DNA of 64,000 nucleotides from Hexactinellida sp. DTS-2022 (Eukaryota; Porifera; Hexactinellida), in NCBI GenBank assembly GCA_028753945.1, contig JAPNXP010000013.1, positions 1,178,001 to 1,242,000 on the forward strand, given 5' to 3'. The translations under genes and the position numbers were made by a program. Below the pieces are notes generated by a model that was given only the letters and a program-made list of their open reading frames with translations, was not told the origin of the DNA and did not search any database. Each line of letters begins with the position of its first letter. The first letter of the stretch is position 1. Below, in pieces: positions 40,420 through 52,500 of the stretch.

Positions 40420-41156
40420 CATAGGCGTCGAACTTTCCAATTTTTCTGAAAATCTGGGGGGGGCAGCCAGAGAACATTTAAAAGACATTTATTTTATTTT
40501 GCAATTAATACGCAAAAATCACGCATAAATAGTAAATAAATAACGTAAGTGAGATGTAAATTTACTGAGAAAGCTTTATGCAACTTGAAATTTTTGGCAA
40601 ATTAAAAAGCTGTTATCCTCCACTGTTTCAACTAATTTTCATGAGAAACGCCAGCTGAGGGGACGAAATCATACTTGCCAAACCTACAGGGATTTAAACA
40701 TTTTGGCGTTTCAGTACAGGCGTACAGGGATTTTTAATTTACTAATTATGTGTTAAATAATGCCTAAAAATGTCTACAGTGATGATAGTATATTCTGCCA
40801 TGCATTCTGCATTGACCACATAAAGGCACAACTGGTTTATATATATATATATATTCAAGCATTCAGGGATTCCCTATACAATATATAATTCAATGCTTTC
40901 TCCTTTCCAAGTACTAATTTAGCAATGTAAGTGAATAGTAATTCCTTGGACGAGCGAGCGCAGCGAGCGAGAGATTTTTGGGAGGTGTACATGGATTTTG
41001 GCCAATGTACAGGGGAAAATTGGAGCCCTGTACAGGGACATGACTCAAATAGGTTGGCAGGTATGCGAAATCTGGGGGGGGCGAGACCTATGCTGCCCCC
41101 CCGACATTTTACCGGGGGGGCAGGCCCCCCCCGCCCCCCCTGCAACGACGCCTATG
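40420..41156. mobile_element. hAT-like MITE in the NLR gene, perfect 8-bp duplication
   Basis: The ends CATAGGCGTCGAA and ACGACGCCTATG are inverted. GAGAGTTG flanks both sides (40412-40419 and 41157-41164). Subterminal G/C runs border it. It lies between the two LRR blocks, apparently in an intron, and carries another element inside. Confidence 0.9.
40670..41065. mobile_element. Nested MITE with CATACCTGCCAACC-type ends
   Basis: The left end CATACTTGCCAAACCTACAG pairs with the right end 'ataggttggcaggtatg'. The interior repeats 'cctgtacaggg'. The same family recurs at 44408..44747. Confidence 0.75.
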
Positions 41157-43754
41157 GAGAGTTGTGTCTTTTGTTGTACGATCTCGTGTCTGTAGATAAG
41201 TTATATTTGACAAATGACTAATGGCAGGTAGTAATTATTGAATGAAATCTCTTGCAGCTTAGAGAACTGAGGTAGCACAGCTGTTAGGCTAGAAATGTGT
41301 TCAGAAGGAATGTTATAGAGGTGTAATACTCTTAATTGTGTCGCCTGACACAGAGCTGGTACCATAGTGTCGTAATTAGCTTCATGTTCTTCAACATTTA
41401 AGTGTTGAATAGCAGAGAATTGGTTGGTTAATTCCAGAAGTGCTGAATGTGAATATTCATCCCTAAATAGGTACAAGCCGTCTATAATCTGATTGGTTGG
41501 TGTAAGAAGGAGATTAACATCTGTCTCAGCACTCAAATTACACTCGAATAGCTGAATACTAATTTTGGTGTCAAACTTCATTCCTGTCTCACTAATTGTA
41601 TCTGAATAGGATAGGACTGTAGTGGAATCTTTCTTTTCAAAACGCAAAGCCAACAAATTAACTGAACAAATTCCCATTTCCTGCATCAATAATTTGAATT
41701 GAGTTGGATTAATGAGTGTCGATATAAATGAGTTGAATTCGACAAGAAAGTTTGAGAGTCTGAATAAAACAAATCCACTCATTAGGAGAGATGGATTCTC
41801 GTACATACAGATACACTGACATCGGAAAGTATTGTTTGAAGTTATTGAACCATAATGGAATGTAATCTGAGTTAGTTTCAAACAAATTTGGGGCTAATAG
41901 GAAATAGATTTTGGTAAATAAATTCCAACCTTCATGGTGATAACAACGGCAGTAGTTAAGTTGATAGCTCATAGGCATATCGATGAATGGGCTGAGGAGT
42001 CAGGTACCTGTATAGGATGGAGAGAAGAGCAGCTGCTTTATCAGACAGGAGTCCACAGAGGGACCTGACTACCATTCGGAACAGAGAGAAGTTAGCCTCG
42101 GAGTGTGAAATATACCTAACAGTGTAGCACTGCTTAATCCAGGTAGTGTGTTCTAAATAGAGGGCAGATACGAACTCCTGCATAGTCAGGTGGACAAATG
42201 TCCACACTTGTTTCATAAGTCCAACGGATTCCTTTCGATAGTGTCGTGAGCTAGACCTAAGCACTGGCTTGGATATTCTTCCTGTCCCAAATTGAGAGTT
42301 ACTGTCTCTTCCGATACCAGATCTCTGTTTGCCACTCCGAGGATTGCTATGAATCCTATTCTATGCAGGCAGGCTAGTATTCTGTGTGGAGGTTTGAAAT
42401 GCGTGAGACTCGAGAGTATTCTTTTAGGCCCATTCTTATTAGTTCTCTCCTGATCATATATAGTACTAATTAGTATAGCTTGGTTAGCGTGTTAATGGAG
42501 GTAGAATCCTCTCCTTTCATTAGTGCCGCGAATAACGATGCGTTCACAGGGATTAGGGATCCATCTCATCGTGTGTCTCCATCAATAGCTTACATTTGTT
42601 CAGTTTGGTCTCGTTTGTTATCTGTATTTGGAAGTAGAGGTCTCGGTTCTTTGGCGAGAATCCCAGCACCTGGTAGTATCTGTCTACCTTTAGTTCGTGT
42701 GCAGCGGATAACACAGTCCATGCTCCGTGTCGACTTGTTAGAATTATTGTTGCTCTTTTTAGTGTTTGGCGAGTGAGCATAAAGCACAAGAACGTATCTT
42801 GGAACGGGGCCTTCTTTGTGAACTCGTCCAGTCCGTCGATTGGCTAGATCCTTCGACCAACTTGACCCGATAGGCATACCCAAATACAACCACCTTTGTA
42901 TGAACTCAGAGTCCACTTCTGTCTTCTTCGTGGCGTGTGGTCTCCATTGCGTGCCAGTCCGAGTGGCGACATGGGATCGTTATGACGTATGACATTTCTA
43001 GCTCCCGTATTCCGAACCCCAGGGCTGGTTTTTTGCATAGGAAAGTCTTGCCGCATTCGGGGTTTCCGATAATGCACCAAATATCTGGCGTTGTGCAGTC
43101 ATAGTTGCTCAGTTCATCTTGAAATTTTACAGGAATTATTTCGACTTCTTTGTTGGCTATTTTCCTTAATTTCATGGCGCGTTAATTTCCTATAATAAGG
43201 TATTCAATATTCAATTACCATCGATGCATTATACGATTATACGTTATACGTTCGGGGAGCGTATAATGGACCATATATCGTTAAAATCGTTATACGTTAT
43301 CACGGACTTCTAGAATACCCGGACGGGAAACTCGCAAAGTGTTGAAAAAAAACTGGAGGCTGAGAGGCTCCAATTTTAAAAATTGAAAAAGCATTAGGTT
43401 TCCGGTTTCCAAATGTGATTTTTGGCATATAGGGGTAACTTTTGGTACCCGACAACAAGTTGAGGTTTCCACTCGAAATTTCTCACACCTCGACAAGTTA
43501 TGACGTCATTGTCATATTTCGAGAACAGTGAAAATTTTCTTAATTGCACATAACTCCCGGCCTCTAAGAGATAAAATATGAAACTTTAATAGAACATGTA
43601 CATTAATGATGCGGATAGGTTGCTCACACCAGATTGCCACTATGCTTACTCATTATCGCATGATGACGTAATCACTATTGTTAAATTTGACTATTTAGGC
43701 CTATTTACGATTTATAATCATAGCGCGCTAGTCTATATGGATATAATACTGGTA

Positions 43755-43882
43755 GCATCTATCTATATAGATATTCTGTGCCATCAATCTATATAGATAT
43801 TCTGTGCCATCAATCTATATAGATATTCTGTGCCATCAATCTATATAGATATTCTGTGCCATCAATCTATATAGATACACTG
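43755..43882. repeat. 26-bp tandem repeat in the foldback loop, five units
   Basis: The unit 'tatctatatagatattctgt' plus 'gccatcaa' repeats nearly exactly. Each unit contains the palindrome TCTATATAGA. Confidence 0.85.
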
Positions 43883-44407
43883 TAGCATCAATATATATAC
43901 ATACTAGCGCGCTTCGCTTGCTAGGTCGCTTCACGGCAGAACCCAACCACACACAACCGCTTTGCGATTGGTGCATGGTGTATGGTTTAGATACTTCTAA
44001 CAATGATTATAAAGCGTAAATAGGCCTAAATAGTCAAATTTAACAATGTGAAATTTTAGTGATTACGTCATCATGCGATAATGAGTAATCATATTGGCAA
44101 TCTGGTGTGACCAACCTATCCGCATCATTAATGTACATGTTCTATTAAAGTTTCATATTTTATCTCTTAGAGGCCGGGAGTTATGTGCAATTAAGTAAAA
44201 TTTCACAGTTCTCGAAATGTGACAACGACGTCATAACTTGTCGAGGTGTGAGAAATTTTGAGTGGAAACCTCAACTTGTTGTCGGGTGCCAAAAGTTACC
44301 CTTATATGCCAAAAATCACATTTGGAAACCGGAAACCTAATGCTTTTTCAATTTAAATTGGAGCCTCTCAGCCTCCAGTTTTTTTGCAACTCTTTGCGAG
44401 TTTGAAC

Positions 44408-44747
44408 CATACCTGCCAACCTATTTGAGTCGTATCCCTGTACGGAGCTCCAATTTTCCCCTGTACATTGGCAAAAATCCCTGTACACGCGAAATTTTTT
44501 ATCTTGCTCATGTTGGGAAATTACCCTAAATGAGCCAGACAAACACTATACGCTTGATTAGGAATTGTTACTTTAACAAAATGCTACATTTTGAGAGTAA
44601 AGACATTTTTAAGGTGTATTGACTTACAATCATTAATTTTGTCCCGAAATAAAATCCCTGTACAGAACAGCAGAATGGTTAAAATCCCTGTACTGTACAG
44701 GGAATCCCTGTACTGTACAGGGAATCCCTGTACGGTTGGCAGGTATG
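44408..44747. mobile_element. MITE with CATACCTGCCAACC ends inside the foldback arm
   Basis: The ends CATACCTGCCAACC and GGTTGGCAGGTATG are perfect inverted repeats. The interior repeats 'atccctgtactgtacaggga'. AGTTT occurs on both sides of the insertion. Confidence 0.85.
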
Positions 44748-44888
44748 AGTTTCCCGTCCCGGTATTCTAGAAGTCCGTGACGTTATACGTTGTATGATGC
44801 TTATACGTTACGTATGATGGCATTATACGTTCACCTAGCACCTATCGTATAATGGTACCATATATACGTTATACGTTACGTATAATGC

Positions 44889-45152
44889 AACTATGTCAAT
44901 TACAGGTGAAAACTATTCGATTAATAAAGTAAACTTTCGGGATGCAGTATGTATCTACATATAAGATACATGAGCCCTTCGGTATCGGTCGCTCCCGGTC
45001 TCGCGTTTCCAATTATAATTAAAATACGACTATGTAAGTATATATTTTTGTATGAATACATAAGTCTATCTTCAGTACTATGTGATATTAGTTACTGCAA
45101 AGAATAATTTAATATTGAATACGTAAACATGACTTAATTCATTCGTTCAATA
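44889..45152. other. No gene; fragment of Helentron-type internal block
   Basis: Near 44970-45005 'tgagcccttcggtatcggtcgc' matches the internal block at 15043 and 51720. The rest is AT-rich. Confidence 0.35.
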
Positions 45153-45218
45153 ATACCAAACAGAAATAACAACAAATATTAATACATATCAATATTTGTT
45201 GTTATTTCTGTTTGGTAT
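45153..45218. repeat. Perfect 28-bp-arm palindrome
   Basis: The arms 'ataccaaacagaaataacaa'... and their exact complement are separated by a 10-bp loop (aatacatatc). Confidence 0.92.
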
Positions 45219-45315
45219 GATAGTAGGCTATGTTCATGATAGTAGGCTATGTAGGCTATGTTCATGATAGTAGGCTATGATAGTAGGCTATGTTCATATG
45301 AACATAGCCTACTAT
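45219..45315. repeat. Tandem and palindromic GATAGTAGGCTATGTTCAT units
   Basis: Several direct copies of 'gatagtaggctatgttcat' (some shortened) end in an inverted copy (atgaacatagcctactatc), which abuts the MITE at 45316. Confidence 0.85.
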
Positions 45316-45471
45316 CATAGGCGTCGTAAACCGCCCGGGTGCCCGGAAATGTCCGGGCGGGCCGAAGGGATTGTCCCCATGCTACTAACACTATACTCCG
45401 TGTTTACCCGGACATTACCCGGAATTTCCGGGCGGCCCGATGGATTGACCTTTGCATTTATGTCGCCTACT
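45316..45471. mobile_element. hAT-like MITE, relative of 35356..35519
   Basis: The left end is CATAGGCGTCGTAAACC and the right end is 'catttatgtcgcctac', more eroded. The interior contains 'gcccggaaatgtccgggcgg'. Confidence 0.7.
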
Positions 45472-45619
45472 CCTGATTGAATACTATTATTGTGCCCAAA
45501 TAGGCTTCCAATCTACTTGATAGACATGATATATCCTTTCAAACTAGTTGCACATCTGAAAATATATAGCTCGGAAGTTTGTCATCCTTTATACTTTTGC
45601 TAAATACGTAGCAGGAAAT

Positions 45620-46207
45620 TAAGGTCATGGAAATTAACGCTCCATGAAATTAACGCGAAGGAAATTAATCGGGACACCGGTTAATCGGTTTCTCCGCTTA
45701 ATAGGGTCAAAATTTCACCGGATTTTGGGACGGAATTACAGTTTTGCTTAAAATATTTTCGGTTAATCGGTTTCTCCGCTTAATCGGGTCAAAATGACCT
45801 GGTCCCGATGTGACCCAATTAAGCGGAGTCGACTGTATATACAAGTACAGTAAATGGTCAACTGATATAATACGGAAATATTAAATATATGGGCAAGAAA
45901 TATTAACATGAGCTATCCCTGACAGTTACTATTATTGGACTTGCTATTTTTAAGAAATAGGTCACCAAATTTGAAATAAAATACTAGTAACACAATTTTC
46001 GTTTCCCGCCGGCGATCGCATCCCTGGTCCAAATTTCATACTTTACTGTGAGGCCTTATGTATAGTAGGCATATTAATAATCCTGAATTTTTTTTATAAA
46101 ATTTATTCGCGTTAATATCATGTACGTATTTGAAAATGTTCAGCTCCAATTCGCGTTAATTTCATGGAGCGTTAATTTCCTTCGCGTTAATTTCCTATAA
46201 TAAGGTA
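45620..46207. mobile_element. MITE with GGAAATTAACGC ends and a nested pogo-like MITE
   Basis: The left 'ggaaattaacgctccatgaa' pairs with the right 'ttcatggagcgttaatttcc' in inverted orientation. Between about 45665 and 45838 lies pogo-type sequence ending 'aagcggagtcgactgta'. The same right-end motif occurs near 43172, just inside the NLR start. Confidence 0.6.
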
Positions 46208-47048
46208 ATAAATATACTTATACATTTTTTGAAATCCAAAATAACCCAGATACCCATACTAGTTTGATTTCAATGAGTAGGAGATAATAAGATTTAATTA
46301 ATTTAATGTAAACATAAAGTAATATTAAGAAACAGAGACACGGGCGTCGCACGGCTCTGAAAACTCTCCGGCCAAACAGTTAAAGTGATCGGGCCAAAAC
46401 CGGACCCTCCTATATAATATAGTATAATAAATGAAAACCAGCCGGACCGCGTGCTACGCCAATGAGAAAGTATATTATATGTAAGTATATTTTATGCTTT
46501 AAATGTAAAATCCGGGCGCACTTTATGTGGATTGTTATGGCGCACTTGTTATAGTAGGCTCCGGCGCAGTAGGTAAAGTGGGCTCCGGCGTACTTGCTCT
46601 GGTAAGCTCTCTCCTTTCAATTAGGATAATTGTCTCTTTTAATTTGGAGAGGTCCTCTAGCTGACGGATCTCCTAATAATGGAAGTTATATTTTTGAACA
46701 GTTAGAGCATAGTATGAGTTTACGAAAACTTACATGATATTTTCTCATCTGTTTGAGCAAATTATGTTGTTTCAAATATCTGAAAACTTCACTGTTCTTT
46801 ACGTAGTTTTTTTAATTATTGGACTTGAAACCTCTTTTGGGGTTTATAGTTTGTTTTCGTTGACCTATTAAAATAATTATTAACAATATACCCACCCACC
46901 CATACATAGCATAAGTTAGGGATCAATATACTTACAAGGAAGTTGCCGCAACTATGAATAGTGTACTTCTAGATTTAGTGATTTACATTTCGTTATGGCA
47001 ACCAATATTACATATACCCAGTTTATTTTATAACAACAACAACAATTT
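46208..47048. other. No gene recognised
   Basis: AT-rich DNA with a GC-richer patch at 46340-46600 containing short repeats ('gtgggctccggcg'). It leads into the remnant at 47049. Confidence 0.3.
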
Positions 47049-47429
47049 CTCGAGAAAATTATACTAAATTTGGAAGAAAATCAAAAGGTAAAACAACTAG
47101 AAGAAGAAGTAAAAACACTCAAGATTAAGCTGCAACATGTAACAGCCTACTCCAATAAACAGTATGCTCAATTTCTGCAACAAATTAAAGTTTAGAAGAG
47201 GGATATTACAGCTAATCGAGAGAAGATAGAAACAGTTTGTGCAGAAGTATCATTATTTGAACCCTCTTCACAAATGTTAGACAACATTCACAATACATCT
47301 CTAGAGGCACTAGATCCAAACGAAGCTAGTTCAAACACGGTGGGAGAAGAAACTGGAAATGCAGTAATAGAAGAAAGTGACATAGCAGGAGATGATAGTG
47401 TAAATTTAGGAGAGATGGACGAATTATAG
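47049..47429 (+). pseudogene. Coiled-coil coding remnant with one internal TAG
   Basis: One frame stays open for about 127 codons except for TAG at 47193-47195. It reads LEKIILNLEENQKVKQLEEE, then KIKLQHVTAYSNKQYAQFL, and after the stop KRDITANREKIETVCAEVSL. It ends acidic (SVNLGEMDEL then TAG). The composition (heptad-like, then Glu/Asp-rich) is typical of real protein. It could be the last exon of a decayed gene or of a transposon protein. No family recognised. Confidence 0.5.
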
Positions 47430-47864
47430 TCTGCATGGTTTAACTTTATTATAGGAAAATATCTTATTAGGTCATTGAATTCATCTATATTTTCATTCTC
47501 TTGTTCTTCTAATCAATCATTTTTATTATATTTTTATTATTTTATACTCCTAGTCTAAATTCTTGTTATATTCTTTTCATTAAATCAAACTCAGTTTTAC
47601 ATTGTGATGTAATCTAGCTTAGTTATTAGGAAATACAGACTAAGTATTCATCTTCAAGTATGAACTATCTCCATTAATAGTTTCTATACCGAATATACCT
47701 TGGTATAGTGGCCTAACATGTTCAGTCCGTTTTTTCTAACATACACGATGTAACTTTGTTGCATCGTGTATGGTGGGCTTAAAACAAATGCTTCCAATTT
47801 GTTTATTAATGGTTATCGAGTGTGCGGAATTGAAATATGGTAGCCAAATTAATTTTATTTACTA

Positions 47865-48200
47865 CAGTGGAATTTCTTTATTAGCAAATCCCCTATTAGC
47901 AACTTATTTTAAGTTCCCAAGAGAGCTTTTAGTGTAATTTCCAGTAGCGTAGCCATATTTTTTATTCGGGGGGGCCCAAGGTAGTTCCAAACCCATTGTC
48001 CCTTCGGTTTTCCACTAATTTGGATATATATACATGTATATATAATTGTAACTAATGAGCAAATATTTCGGGGGGGCCATGGCCCCCTTGGCCCCCCCCT
48101 GGATACGCCACTGGTAATTTCAGTTCCTCTAATAGCAACTTCGCCTATTATCGACCAAATTTCATGCAAAACGCGAGTTGCCAATAAAGCAATTCCACTG
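47865..48200. mobile_element. CAGTGGAATT-type MITE, complete but interrupted
   Basis: The ends CAGTGGAATTTCTTTATTAG and 'caataaagcaattccactg' are inverted and flanked by TA. A hAT-like MITE sits inside. A half copy lies at 4654..4763. Confidence 0.8.
47942..48113. mobile_element. hAT-like MITE with CAGTAGCGTAGCC ends, perfect 8-bp duplication
   Basis: The ends CAGTAGCGTAGCCA and GGATACGCCACTG are inverted, with G/C runs inside. GTAATTTC flanks both sides (47934-47941 and 48114-48121). Confidence 0.9.
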
Positions 48201-48650
48201 TATTTATAAAAAATAATTATACTCAATAGATTTAAGTTGCCATTGAATTTGGTGATAAATTATTTAATAATTTTAATAATATTTATACTAATTTGCTAAA
48301 TGAAATTAATCTCAGAGATTATACAAGATAGAAACAAACTTCCAATTTATCAATTGATCCTTATGCAATGTAACACCTCTACAAATGGGTCCTAACACCC
48401 TGAGGTGATGATGACATCGTTAAAAAAATGTGTTTTTACAATTTTGTGAATTATATAATTCGAATGGGTTGGTTGGTGTTGGGTGATCACCCAACACGCA
48501 CATAAAAAATGCTGAGTCATCAACTATCAACTATTCAACTGAAACTTGAATATCTCTAAAATTAAGTGAGCTAAATGGAAACTTCCACCACTCTAAGGGT
48601 CGATGCCTTCTGAAATAATTTAACATCTTCATGGTGATGATGACATGGCG
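48201..48650. other. No gene recognised
   Basis: AT-rich spacer between repeats. Confidence 0.3.
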
Positions 48651-48758
48651 AAAAAAATCCAAAATTGCAGCTGTGCCGACAGCATGTTCCTTTGGAGGCA
48701 CTATCAATAAACCACCACCAAAATAGCATGCGTCGGCACAGCTGCAATTTTGGATTTT
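48651..48758. repeat. Hairpin repeat, copy 2 of 3
   Basis: The arms 'aaaaaaatccaaaattgcag' and its complement enclose GCTGTGCCGACAGCATG. This is the same family as 4524..4653. Confidence 0.8.
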
Positions 48759-48778
48759 AATTCTTATATATTTCGAGG

Positions 48779-49188
48779 TAACAAAAAGTACACAGATCAT
48801 GATCCTTAGAAAGTACACAGATCGTACACCATTATAGGCTTGTCACGAAATATTCGGTCCGGCCGGACCAAATATTTCAGATATTGTTGGTCCAGGTTTA
48901 CCCCCCAAGACGAAATATTCCTAAGTTTTTGGTCCGATTGTATATTATGTGTTCAATAGGGTAATATATTCTAGATTATGAGAGCAATATTTCTAATAAT
49001 TATGCGTTTTCTTAAACAGATAAATACAGAGGGTTACATTTTGGTCCGGCCGGACCAAAAACAACACGGACTGAATATTTCGTTACAAGCAGACGTTCTG
49101 TGTACTTTCAAAGGATCATGATCTGTGTACTTCCTAAGGATCATGATCTGTGTACTTTCTAAGGATCATGATCTGTGTACTTTTGTTA
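48779..49188. mobile_element. Non-autonomous element with tandem-repeat terminal arms
   Basis: The left arm has two copies and the right arm four copies of a unit of about 24 bp ('aaagtacacagatcatgatc'), facing each other. Between them an inner inverted pair TCACGAAATATTCGGTCCGG / GGACTGAATATTTCGTTAC brackets 'ggtccggccggacc' palindromes. The arm design recalls the FLYWCH-MULE at 10759..13395, with a different unit. Confidence 0.7.
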
Positions 49189-49496
49189 TATGAAATTTCT
49201 GTAAATATATTTATAATTGTTTTGCTAAATCAGTGTATTTAATAAATTACCTATTTTGGCATACATTGCATTCAATAAAATTATTGATATATTTGCCACA
49301 TACAGGGTTTAGAAATGTTCAAAATCCCTTAACTCTGAGTATAATAATCAAGCGAGGGTCGAGAGAAATTATTTCATAGATTAACAACATTTTTCAGGAT
49401 ACATAATAATATCGTGAACTCATTCAACTAATAGAAAAGAGACGTAATATTGATAAGTACTGTACTTGTGTGCATCTAATCACAGTAACGAAATGA

Positions 49497-49503
49497 GTTT
49501 ATT
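49497..49503 (-). promoter_or_regulatory. Candidate polyadenylation signal for the kinesin gene
   Basis: AATAAA on the minus strand within this interval, about 36 nt past the stop codon at 49539. Confidence 0.45.
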
Positions 49504-49538
49504 AAGAATTTAAAATGTTGCGAATTCAGTAGGGATGT

Positions 49539-52500
49539 CTACTTTCTTGGACGCAGTCTTCGTAGCGGATTATCCGCTGAAGCGGAAGAATGAGTTATTT
49601 CGAGGGGAGCCGATATTTCTGACTTCTGAAGCAATTTCTTTTTGGATTTTAATTTCGATTTTTCCCTTGAAAATAAAGAGAGAGAGACAGGGGTGCTCAG
49701 CTTCTCCTCTGGAGTGCTATTCTTCGCTTTCTTAAAAGAATGAGCACCAAAGAACTGAAATCCCTTTTTAGGTGTGTCGGATTCAGGTATCGGGGATAAT
49801 ATTACTTGTGTACAATTTTCTTTTTTAATTTGTTTCTTACTATTCCTCTCAGCTGTGCCCTTCTTAACAGTATTTCGTTTTAATATATTATTTGTTCTAG
49901 TTCGTTTTTTTGCTGGGGGACTGGGTGTGTCCCCGTGCTGAGATTTTCTCTTTCCCTTTAATAGAGGTCGTATATTCACTGTGTGTGTGCACCTATTCTC
50001 TGCAGAGTAACTGGGTTCCGCCAGTTCTGAGCTACCGCTGTCGCGTCCAATGAAGAGGTTCTGGTAAATCGGTTCGGATGAGACAGCTAGGGAGAGACCA
50101 TTATAATACAAACAAATCAAGATAGTAGCCTGAGTAAGAGTCTAGTTCTATAGTTATATACAATCTAGATTGGCCAGAAGGTATTATGGATAATTATTGC
50201 CAATTTGGAATTTGCAAACAACAAACTCTACTTAGGATACACGATTTTGTAAACATCAACCGGTATACTTAATAAACAAAGTATATATAAACGGTATGAC
50301 CTCTGTATTGAAACAACATGGGCCCAAAAATTGTTCCTTACAGAGAGTTGTCCTTTAATAAGAGAAAACCAAATATTAAAATTCTGATGAGGAAATTAAG
50401 GAACCGAAAAAATGTTGCCTACCACTAGCGGTGTTTTGTATAATAGTTAATAAGTATTAATTAATTGAAGACTCTGCACTCTAAGCAGAGTTACGAATAA
50501 CGAATAAACCAACAGTGCAAAATCATATTAACAATCGATATTACGAATTATACAAAGTACTAAAGCAATACAAGAAATAAGCCAAACAATTATTATACTA
50601 TATATACTACTAGTACAGGGTAGGCAACTCTTTGAGCCTGCGGGCCAGATTGGGTCATTTAACGCATTATTCGGGCCAAGCAATCTACCGTCCTTTTGTC
50701 TTACTCGTAATCTACCCAATGGAGAAATGTTAATTATCAGAAAATATGTTGCAATGACTTATCTTTAATAATGTTACCATACTGATATTTATTTAAATAT
50801 TTTGGATTTCAATTGAATCACCCAATCGAAGGTCACAATGAGCATATTTATAGAGAGAGCCGCGGGCCAGATCTGGCCAGCGCCCGGGCGTTGCCGACCC
50901 CTCTATGAGTATATACAGTACCCGGACAAAAGTATTCGACCACCTAACATTTTCCCATTGAAAATAGTACTACTGTAGGCCTAATAATATTTTGTTCAAT
51001 GTATTTAAACTTTATGACATATTGCTATTTTGATTTCAGATTCGTATTCTACGCATTCGAATTACCCATTGTAGATGCTTTCAAATTGATTAGATATTAA
51101 TTTGGTTGAAAATCATCATCAAATGGCACCATGTGCCACCTGTTCCCATCTCTCCCATAGTGGCAATTTGGGAAAAGTGGTGCACAGTGGCACAGGATGA
51201 TAATTTTTAACCAAATCAAAAAGGGATTGAATTGAAAGCTTCTACAATTATTAATTCGAATGCGAAGAATACGAATTTGTATTTTGTAATCGAAATAGCA
51301 ATATCTCATGTTATTTGAATACACTATCTTCCATTGTTCAACTTACTATACTATATTCAATGGGAAAATGTTGGGTGGTCGAATACTTTTGTCCGGGTGG
51401 TGTATGTATATAGATATATATGTGCTACAGACCTGCTAATCTGTTGGTTGAGGCATAACTATCGAAAGAGTCTTCCCTATCCGCGACAGGGAGGATGTGC
51501 TCCTTGGTTACTGGAGCTACGATAGTTGCATGTGAAACATCCTAAAAGTACAATAATGTTCAAATTGGCGGAACTGGTCCGCATAATACATATTACACAT
51601 GGATGTAAACAGCTAAGATGTTAACAGCAAACAATAAAACGAGGCTGCTAAGTCTATCTACCATAGCAAACGGCCAAAAATGCTACTAACAGCATACTCA
51701 CCATCCCTAATAATACACAACGAGCCCTTCGGTCTCAGTCGCTTTGCAACGGATCGTTGCTACGTACCTCAAGTTAACGGCCGCGATTCGGCCTTACTCC
51801 TCACTAAACCATTGATTATAGTATAAGTTAGTAAATATTTGTCATAGTTATATACATCCCTTTCTACCATTTTCCATACTTTTCTAAGTTGATTAATACG
51901 CGTATTGCTTATAATACGTATTATAAAGTGGAACCTCGTTAGTCGTTAGTTCTTTTATCTATGTTGTACAGTAAACCTCCAAAAGTGAACACCTTCAATA
52001 AATGAACAACTCAAAAATATGAACACTTTATCTCGGTCGCGAATTTTCTCAATGTTTTACATAGTGTTTACCCTCAAAATTTCTGAACACCTCTAAAAAG
52101 TGAAATGTGAACACCTAATCTGGTCCCAATTGTCAAAATTGTATAGGATATGACCTCTTAAAATGAACAAAGGATATTTAGAGGATTTTTTAGCCATGTT
52201 GGAGGGGTGGGTGGGTGTGTTATTTGATCTGCTTGTGATGGAGTTTCTGGAGGCTAACTGGCAGCTATGTTTTTGTGAATGCACATATAATTAATGATGT
52301 GGCTATGTGATAACATATAAGTTACTATTGGAGGTAGAATCTGGACAAAACACTTTAAGATAAATCATGAAAAGTGAACACCTCTCAAAAGTGAACATTT
52401 TGGCTGGTCCCCAGGGTGTTCACTTTCTGAAGGTTTTACTGTATTATTATTGAGGAGTATTTTTTCAAAATAGATCTAAATTGGTATAAAGATAATTTCC

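Larger units (their letters stand above)
39926..43175 (-). pseudogene. NACHT-LRR (NOD-like receptor) gene, broken
   Basis: The 5' part (43175..42906) reads MKLRKIANKE and a Walker A motif GNPECGKTFL. A Walker B motif IDGLDEF (about 42848) and the sensor-1-like ATIILTSRHGAW follow, then YYQVLGFSPKNRDLY. The NLR winged-helix/HD2 signature FVHLTMQEFVSALYL lies near 42180. Leucine-rich repeats occupy 41881..41201 (QLRVLHLYNIP..., KLQEISF) and 40477..39926 (NLVQLKLWF, SLVELEFLYV). The last LRR exon starts after a TTGTTACAG acceptor near 40395. Breaks: a frameshift after HEEDR, a missing stretch with a stop just before IDGLDEF, a stop after ETHDEMDP, and further frame changes before HLTMQEF. NLRs sense microbial or damage signals in the cytosol. 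This copy should not make a full receptor. Confidence 0.8.
43226..44888. mobile_element. Large foldback element with palindromic ATTATACGTTATACG ends
   Basis: The outer ends are runs of 'gttatacgttatacg' in inverted orientation. Inside them, arms of about 440 bp starting CACGGACTTCTAGAATAC at about 43298 recur inverted, ending near 44780. The centre holds five copies of a 26-bp unit ('atctatatagatattctgtg') at 43755-43880 and a Helentron-like head at 43904. Another MITE splits the right arm (44408..44747). Confidence 0.75.

Noticed and set aside
40855-41221. Overlapping ORFs on both strands around the G/C runs
   Set aside because: They lie wholly inside the hAT-like MITE at 40420..41156, and the Pro/Gly-rich residues come from homopolymer runs.
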